DNA of 35,276 nucleotides from Lachnoclostridium sp. UBA903 (GTDB lineage Bacteria; Bacillota; Clostridia; Lachnospirales; Lachnospiraceae): assembly GCA_002294045.1 (NCBI GenBank), contig DBEP01000007.1:247-35522 (forward strand), in the 5' to 3' direction. Of the stretch, positions 30,661 to 35,276 are shown one piece after another (within the stretch, counting starts at the first letter, position 1; every line of letters starts with the position of its first letter). The translations under genes were made by a program, and so were the position numbers. The notes beneath the pieces were generated by a model. That model ran no database searches. It had not been told where the DNA came from and worked only from the letters and a program-made list of their open reading frames with translations.

Positions 30661-31827
30661 TTAATATACATCCCGTCTTCTACTTTTACCGGCAACCAGC
30701 GATAATGAAAAAATTGCGGCGGCAAATCCAAGCTGAATCATCATATAAAAAACGACAAATTTTAAATTATTCCAATGAAAATTAACCAGCCCGGATATGG
30801 TATCGTTGGCTTTGACAAACCAATAGAAAGGAGTAAAACTGGCTAATTTAAGTACGGATTCCCCTAATAAAAACTGGGGAACAAATGCACCGCTGATAAA
30901 GCTTAAGCCTAAGGGCAGCACATAAGATATGGCAGTACTTGCCTGCCTGCTTTTCACCAGCATTGCCGCCAGATAACTGATACTTAGGGCACTGACGGAA
31001 AAAATAATAAAGTTCAGCCAGAATAGCAGTACATTTCCATTCAGGCTTTTTTCCTTATGAATTAAAAATCCCAGCAGGATAAAAAATATATCATAAGCAA
31101 ATACGAATATAAGATTTCCTCCAATCAGCTGAAGATTCATATCTTTATGTGTCATCGGTGTCACCAGATTTCTCCTCAATATATCCACGTCATGAAAGTT
31201 CAGTAAAACCAGGCCGACACCTATCAGGCAGCAGCTTAGCATAATATACGATGCCGTATTAAAATACCGGTTATAAAAGCTGTTCTCACTGCCCCCATAG
31301 TCATTTCGTAAAATTGAAACTTCCGCATTTGCTTTCATATCCTTTCGGATATAGGATACTAAATCTTCGGCCGAAATATTCGGCATATTATCCAGATATA
31401 TTCCGGCTATATTTAAATAATTGTTAATTGCATGATCCACCGGCAAATGATAAACTCCGTCCGGCAACGCTTTTTTCTGAAGCCCCGTATCTTTTCCGGC
31501 TAAAAAGTCTTTTCCAAATTCATAAGGTATTATAAGGATATATTCCACTTCACGAAAAAATAACGCGTCCGCCAGGTTGCTTTCATTATCCCCGTAATCT
31601 TTAAAATTGCAGTAACCGCTTAAGTATTCCAGAAAATCCCGTACAAAAATATCATCGCCGTCATAGTTAACCAGTGCCGTATCAATTTTGGCCTCTTCAA
31701 AAACGGTTATTTCTTCCCTTAGATTGGAGGCATAAATAAAAATTAATATTAAAAAAATAATCAGATATATAATTAAAGCAGGCGCAACGCTCTTTAACAG
31801 TTTAAAATAGAGTTTAAATACTTGCAT
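30661..31827 (-). CDS. ABC-2 type permease (second subunit, LnrN-like)
   Basis: A 388-residue membrane protein. One N-terminal helix (about 17-38) is followed by a large extracytoplasmic domain (about 40-180, soluble) and five to six helices in the C-terminal half. The arrangement is typical of ABC-2/YhgE-type exporters. The ATG at 31827 (MQVFKLYFKLLK) is chosen because AGGAGG lies 7-8 bases upstream; the ATG at 31833 is too close to it. It overlaps the end of the preceding permease gene by 14 bases. The substrate is unknown. Confidence 0.85.
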   Translation of the reverse strand: MQVFKLYFKLLKSVAPALIIYLIIFLILIFIYASNLREEITVFEEAKIDTALVNYDGDDIFVRDFLEYLSGYCNFKDYGDNESNLADALFFREVEYILIIPYEFGKDFLAGKDTGLQKKALPDGVYHLPVDHAINNYLNIAGIYLDNMPNISAEDLVSYIRKDMKANAEVSILRNDYGGSENSFYNRYFNTASYIMLSCCLIGVGLVLLNFHDVDILRRNLVTPMTHKDMNLQLIGGNLIFVFAYDIFFILLGFLIHKEKSLNGNVLLFWLNFIIFSVSALSISYLAAMLVKSRQASTAISYVLPLGLSFISGAFVPQFLLGESVLKLASFTPFYWFVKANDTISGLVNFHWNNLKFVVFYMMIQLGFAAAIFSLSLVAGKSRRRDVY

Positions 31828-32950
31828 ATTCATACCTCCTGATTTCAAAAAAGGCCACCGCCCCAAATACAATGGTAAGAATACTCAGCATAAAAAGATT
31901 TCGGAATAATCTGTCATACCCGTCATAATAGTATAAGCAATAGAAAGCATCCGTAATTAAACCGGACGGATTTAAATATCCAATAACCGGCGCCTTGGTA
32001 TCTATAATATATTTAACATCCGCAATTACCATACCGGACAGGAATCCTCCGCCCATAATTATGACATTTAATATGGCCCTCCTGACTTTTCTGTTAGCTT
32101 TTACGGATACACAAACCATTGCACCTAAAGCAATTCCGCAAAGAGAGCCGAACATACAGGTCAGCAATATCATTCCTGTCCGGTGACCAAATCCGACTCT
32201 AAGAATTTTATTCAAAAAAGTAAGCAGAAACAGTACACTTATATAGTGCAGGGTAAAGGCCGCCAACAAATTGCATAGAAGCAGCTTCATTTTATGACAG
32301 GGCGACAGAGTTATCCTTGCTCCCACCTCCGACTGGTTTGCCTGAATATCCGCCATTTCCCTGAACCCCCAGTTCGTTCCGAACATGCAGGTTAACGAAA
32401 TCAGGGAATAAAAATAGATAAGGGTATAGTCCGGATTCTTGTCCGTGTCCAGGCTTTCCATCAGATAATTCTTATTATCGGCAGAAATTTTCATGATATC
32501 TTCCTTTACCGCTTCCGTGTTTATATCCGTAATATTTTCAGATGCCCGGAGCCTATGGAGATAACTGTCCACAAAGGATTTTATAACGGATTGCTCCATA
32601 CCGTTGCTTTTAATAGTAAGAACCGGATTATCCGAATAAATAATATATCCTGCTATCTGGCCATTTTCCAGCATTATCCCGGCAGCTTTGAGGTTTTTTA
32701 AATAAACCTGGAATAATTTCTTATCTTCCGTTATCCGGACTGATTCCAACGCCTGAATCAATTCCCTTCCCCCGCTGCCTTCCGACACAACTGCAACCGG
32801 TATGGTGTCCATACTTTCATCGCCGGCCAGATTATTAAATCCCATATGGAAAAACAGGGCCAGCAATAACGGAAATCCAAAGGACCAGAATATTATCTCG
32901 TTATTCCTGCATAAGCACTTTATTCTTGTCTTATATAAACGAAATGCCAT
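31814..32950 (-). CDS. ABC-2 type permease (first subunit, LnrM-like)
   Basis: A 378-residue membrane protein with the same topology as its neighbour: an N-terminal helix (FWSFGFPLLLALFFHMGFN), a soluble segment with repeated charged loops (about 45-160), then five or six helices (FYSLISLTCMFGTNWGFREM..., FTLHYISVLFLLTFLNKIL, NVIIMGGGFLSGMVIADV). Two similar permeases after one ATPase is the LnrLMN pattern from Bacillus. GAAAGGA precedes the ATG. Confidence 0.87.
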   Translation of the reverse strand: MAFRLYKTRIKCLCRNNEIIFWSFGFPLLLALFFHMGFNNLAGDESMDTIPVAVVSEGSGGRELIQALESVRITEDKKLFQVYLKNLKAAGIMLENGQIAGYIIYSDNPVLTIKSNGMEQSVIKSFVDSYLHRLRASENITDINTEAVKEDIMKISADNKNYLMESLDTDKNPDYTLIYFYSLISLTCMFGTNWGFREMADIQANQSEVGARITLSPCHKMKLLLCNLLAAFTLHYISVLFLLTFLNKILRVGFGHRTGMILLTCMFGSLCGIALGAMVCVSVKANRKVRRAILNVIIMGGGFLSGMVIADVKYIIDTKAPVIGYLNPSGLITDAFYCLYYYDGYDRLFRNLFMLSILTIVFGAVAFFEIRRYEYASI

Positions 32951-32965
32951 GTGATATCATCCTTT

Positions 32966-33898
32966 CTAATCTCTGAGTTCCTTGCCGGTTATCTCTAAAA
33001 ATACGTCATTTAAGGTTGGCATTTCCGTATATATTTTGCCGAAATTAATATCATGTTTCTGAAGATAATCCAGTATGTGTATCAGATTATTTTTTCCTTT
33101 CTTAGACTTTATTTCTAAAATATTTTCATTATAATACACATTTGTAATATTGATTATACGCCTTATTTCATCAAGCTGCCCTTCTTTCAGGTTATAAGCC
33201 TCCACCGTGATTTTTTCTCCCAGGGAAATCATATTCTTTAATTCATCCTTAGCTCCGGTTGCTATAATTTTCCCTTTGTCCATGATTGAAATTCTGCTGC
33301 AAAGCTGCTCTACTTCCTCCATATAATGGGAGGTATAGATAATGGTTGCGCCGTTTTCGTTCAATTTCTTAATTCCCTCCAGTATTTTATTCCGGCTCTG
33401 GGGATCAACGGCAACGGTAGGTTCATCTAAAATAACCAGTCCGGGCTTATGGGCTATGCCGCAGGCGATATTTAATCTCCGCAAAAGGCCGCCGCTTAAT
33501 TTTTTAGGAAAAAACCTGGTAAAATCCTGCAGGGAGACAAATTCTATCGCTTCTTCCGTAAGCTGTTTCACTTCCTTTTGGTCTTTTACATACAGGCTGC
33601 AAAAATATGAAATATTCTCATAGACTGTCAATTCTTCAAATACGGCCACATTCTGCATAATAATTCCGATATTTTTCTTAATATCATAGGCATCCGGTTT
33701 CATAGCCTTTCCAAAAATCTCAACACTGCCTTTATCGTATTTCAACAGGGATAACATACAGTTTATTGCAGTTGTTTTGCCGGCCCCATTGGGTCCAAGC
33801 AGTCCAAAGATTTCTCCTTCTTCCACAGACATATTCAAATGATCCAGTGCTACCAGCCTATCGTATCTTTTCACCAGGTTTTTAACTTCGACTATCAT
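32966..33898 (-). CDS. ABC transporter ATP-binding protein (LnrL-like)
   Basis: A 310-residue ABC ATPase. Walker A is GPNGAGKTT (35-43), the signature LSGGLLRR (134-141, Gln replaced by Leu after LSGG), Walker B LVILDEP (154-160) and the switch histidine His191. The C-terminal 80 residues are a non-catalytic domain, common in drug and antibiotic exporters. GGAGG lies 4 bases before the ATG. First in a three-gene operon with two permeases, divergent from a histidine kinase, so the whole resembles LnrLMN regulated by LnrJK, which protects against polyene-type antibiotics in Bacillus; the substrate here is inference. Confidence 0.92.
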   Translation of the reverse strand: MIVEVKNLVKRYDRLVALDHLNMSVEEGEIFGLLGPNGAGKTTAINCMLSLLKYDKGSVEIFGKAMKPDAYDIKKNIGIIMQNVAVFEELTVYENISYFCSLYVKDQKEVKQLTEEAIEFVSLQDFTRFFPKKLSGGLLRRLNIACGIAHKPGLVILDEPTVAVDPQSRNKILEGIKKLNENGATIIYTSHYMEEVEQLCSRISIMDKGKIIATGAKDELKNMISLGEKITVEAYNLKEGQLDEIRRIINITNVYYNENILEIKSKKGKNNLIHILDYLQKHDINFGKIYTEMPTLNDVFLEITGKELRD

Positions 33899-34025
33899 AA
33901 TTCCTCCGACCTATTTTCCATTTAATCCGGTTCTATTTCTTCTTTCATAAATATTTTATATTTCCGCATATACTATACCTTATCATATATTTCCTTTACT
34001 GGGAAGACCGTCATGAATTGATTTA

Positions 34026-34055
34026 TTGCAGATTCTTTGGTATTATGGTTATAAT
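34026..34055 (+). promoter_or_regulatory. Candidate promoter of the histidine kinase gene
   Basis: TTGCAG (34026-34031), 18 bases, TATAAT (34050-34055), 29 bases before the ATG. No clear promoter is seen for the opposite ABC operon in the same 186-base region. Confidence 0.5.
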
Positions 34056-34084
34056 TATTAAATTCTAAACGGCTGGAGGGCGTC

Positions 34085-35203
34085 ATGTTCGAAATCCATG
34101 ATAAGATACTTCTGTTTTTTTGCTGCTTTGCATTGTATATGTCAGAAGTCAATACCGAGTATGCTATTGTACCTGTTATTTTAGCAGTATTCTTCTCCAG
34201 CCTGAGTACCTATCTGGATGACAGGAGATTTAAGCTGGGTTTTTTTCTGATTTATATAGCCTGCTGCCATTTACTTCCCGATTGTTTCGTTTTTTTACCG
34301 TTAATTATTTATGAGATTGCGTTATATGATTATCAGATTCTCTCCCTGCTGATTTTGTTCCCGTTATTCCTTAATTTTCATCTCTATAGTTTAAATACCG
34401 TTACTATGGTTTTTGTGTTTTTTGTTCTGGGCTGGCTGCTTAAGTATAAAACCATATCCTATCTAAGGCTCCAGGCGGAATACAATGAGCTGAGAGATAC
34501 CTCCAAAGAATTATCCCTGCTGCAGGAACAGAAAAACCAGAGTATTTTGGAAAATCAGGATTACGAGATTAATGTCGCCACCTTAAACGAAAGGAACCGT
34601 ATCTCCAAGGAAATCCATGATAATATTGGTCATCTGCTTTCCCGTTCCCTTTTGCAAATCGGTGCACTCCTTACAATCTCAAAGGAGGTGACTACCAGGG
34701 AAAGTTTAATTGCTTTAAAAGACTCCTTATCCGGCGGCATGGACAGCATCCGGAACAGCATCCACGATATACACGATGAGTCCATTGATTTATACTCCAG
34801 TATTGATGCGCTGGTTAAAGATTTTACCTTTTGCAGTATCAATTTTGAATACGATATGAAATCCGGTCCGGATATAAAGCTGAAATACTCCTTCATTGCC
34901 ATTATAAAAGAAGCACTGGCTAATATTATCAAACATTCCAATGCTACAAAAGTGTCAATCTGTCTGAGAGAGCACCCTGCTATGTACCAGCTGATTATCC
35001 TGGACAACGGTACCATGGAGGAACCAAAACAGCAAAAGCTCACCAAGCTGATTGAAAACCAGCTCTATTATGACGGTATCGGTATCCAGAATATAACGGA
35101 CCGGGTAAAAAGTTTCCATGGGAATATTAATATTTCTTTAGATAAAGGTTTTAAAATATTTATTACCATTCCAAAAGGAAACTACGGAAAGGATTCTCCG
35201 TGA
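34085..35203 (+). CDS. NarL-type sensor histidine kinase (HisKA_3)
   Basis: A 372-residue kinase. Five to six membrane helices occupy about residues 5-120, with hardly any extracytoplasmic loop. A coiled coil (about 125-170) follows, then a HisKA_3 dimerisation domain with ERNRISKEIHDNIGH (phospho-acceptor His178), and an HATPase_c domain with EALANIIKHSNA (Asn280), DNG (Asp307) and GIGIQNI (about 331-337). Intramembrane-sensing kinases of this type act with a NarL-family regulator to induce a neighbouring exporter. The regulator gene should lie just past the window end but a MITE intervenes. GGAGGG lies 4 bases before the ATG. Confidence 0.92.
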   Translation: MFEIHDKILLFFCCFALYMSEVNTEYAIVPVILAVFFSSLSTYLDDRRFKLGFFLIYIACCHLLPDCFVFLPLIIYEIALYDYQILSLLILFPLFLNFHLYSLNTVTMVFVFFVLGWLLKYKTISYLRLQAEYNELRDTSKELSLLQEQKNQSILENQDYEINVATLNERNRISKEIHDNIGHLLSRSLLQIGALLTISKEVTTRESLIALKDSLSGGMDSIRNSIHDIHDESIDLYSSIDALVKDFTFCSINFEYDMKSGPDIKLKYSFIAIIKEALANIIKHSNATKVSICLREHPAMYQLIILDNGTMEEPKQQKLTKLIENQLYYDGIGIQNITDRVKSFHGNINISLDKGFKIFITIPKGNYGKDSP

Positions 35204-35218
35204 ATCGACAAGCCCGCC

Positions 35219-35276
35219 TTAGAGTGTGTTTGAAAAATGCTTGTGCCGGACTGGACGCTCCAATTTGTGGGAGACA
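35219..35276. mobile_element. MITE-like element, copy 2 (cut by window edge)
   Basis: Starts TTAGAGTGTGTTTGAAAAAT and matches copy 1 (11967-12131) over all visible 58 bases, with about five substitutions and one inserted T. It begins 16 bases after the kinase stop codon. Two divergent copies in 35 kb suggest a sizeable genomic family. Confidence 0.85.

Noticed and set aside
1..35276. CRISPR arrays, tRNA or rRNA genes, prophage
   Set aside because: No regularly spaced repeats, cloverleaf-like sequences or phage genes were noticed on either strand by reading.

Overview
The window comes from a low-GC, endospore-forming Firmicute. The spoIIIA sporulation operon places it among spore formers. The family mix (DUF5050 protein, CmpB-type permease, HAD-GNAT fusion, paired radical-SAM and TIGR03915-type repair proteins) and strong AGGAGG ribosome sites suggest Clostridia, most likely Lachnospiraceae. 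That assignment is inference from gene content. No rRNA, tRNA, CRISPR array, phage gene or transposase gene is visible.

Layout. 1-2734 (minus): spoIIIAA-AB-AC-AD-AE, with AE cut by the window edge. A 52-codon reading frame exactly fills the AA-AB gap, and a sigma-E-like promoter lies upstream. 2850-3611 (plus): aroE. 3664-3876: a 213-bp structured element bounded by inverted repeats. 3915-6506 (minus): a beta-CASP metallo-hydrolase and a DegV protein. 6808-9693 (minus): leuB-leuC-leuD with a good terminator, divergent from a LysR regulator (9923-10870) with LysR-type dyads between them. 10867-11943 (minus): mutY, with a 165-bp MITE-like palindrome just upstream. 12383-14173 (minus): ilvN and ilvC, separated by a hairpin-rich spacer; ilvN has a strong promoter and a leader with competing hairpins. 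14335-16437 (minus): two family 2 glycosyltransferases. 16613-19290 (minus): an HtrA-type protease and pheA (chorismate mutase-prephenate dehydratase). 19668-20699 (plus): a DUF5050 protein. 20735-25573 (minus): a folate operon, rlmI-like methyltransferase-folC-folE-folP-folBK, from one promoter with a palindrome over its -10. 25826-27624 (plus): a small membrane protein and a HAD-GNAT fusion. 27718-28095 (minus): an Asn-Gly-Thr-rich lipoprotein. 28233-30574 (minus): a radical-SAM DNA-repair-type protein and its partner under two LexA-like boxes. 30661-33898 (minus): an ABC-2 exporter with two permeases, divergent from a NarL-type histidine kinase (34085-35203), resembling LnrLMN/LnrJ of Bacillus. 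A second MITE copy starts at 35219 and runs off the end.

The core theme is amino-acid and cofactor biosynthesis (Leu, Ile/Val, Phe, shikimate, folate). Sporulation, DNA repair (mutY and the SOS-type pair) and envelope or export functions surround it. The most unusual points are: the radical-SAM protein has lost its third cluster cysteine (CxxxCxxW) through what would be one base change, while its promoter keeps two identical LexA-like boxes; a possible extra small gene sits inside spoIIIA; a MITE family is present; and there are several structured elements with no named class (3664-3876, the ilvN leader, the ilvN-ilvC spacer, the fol leader).
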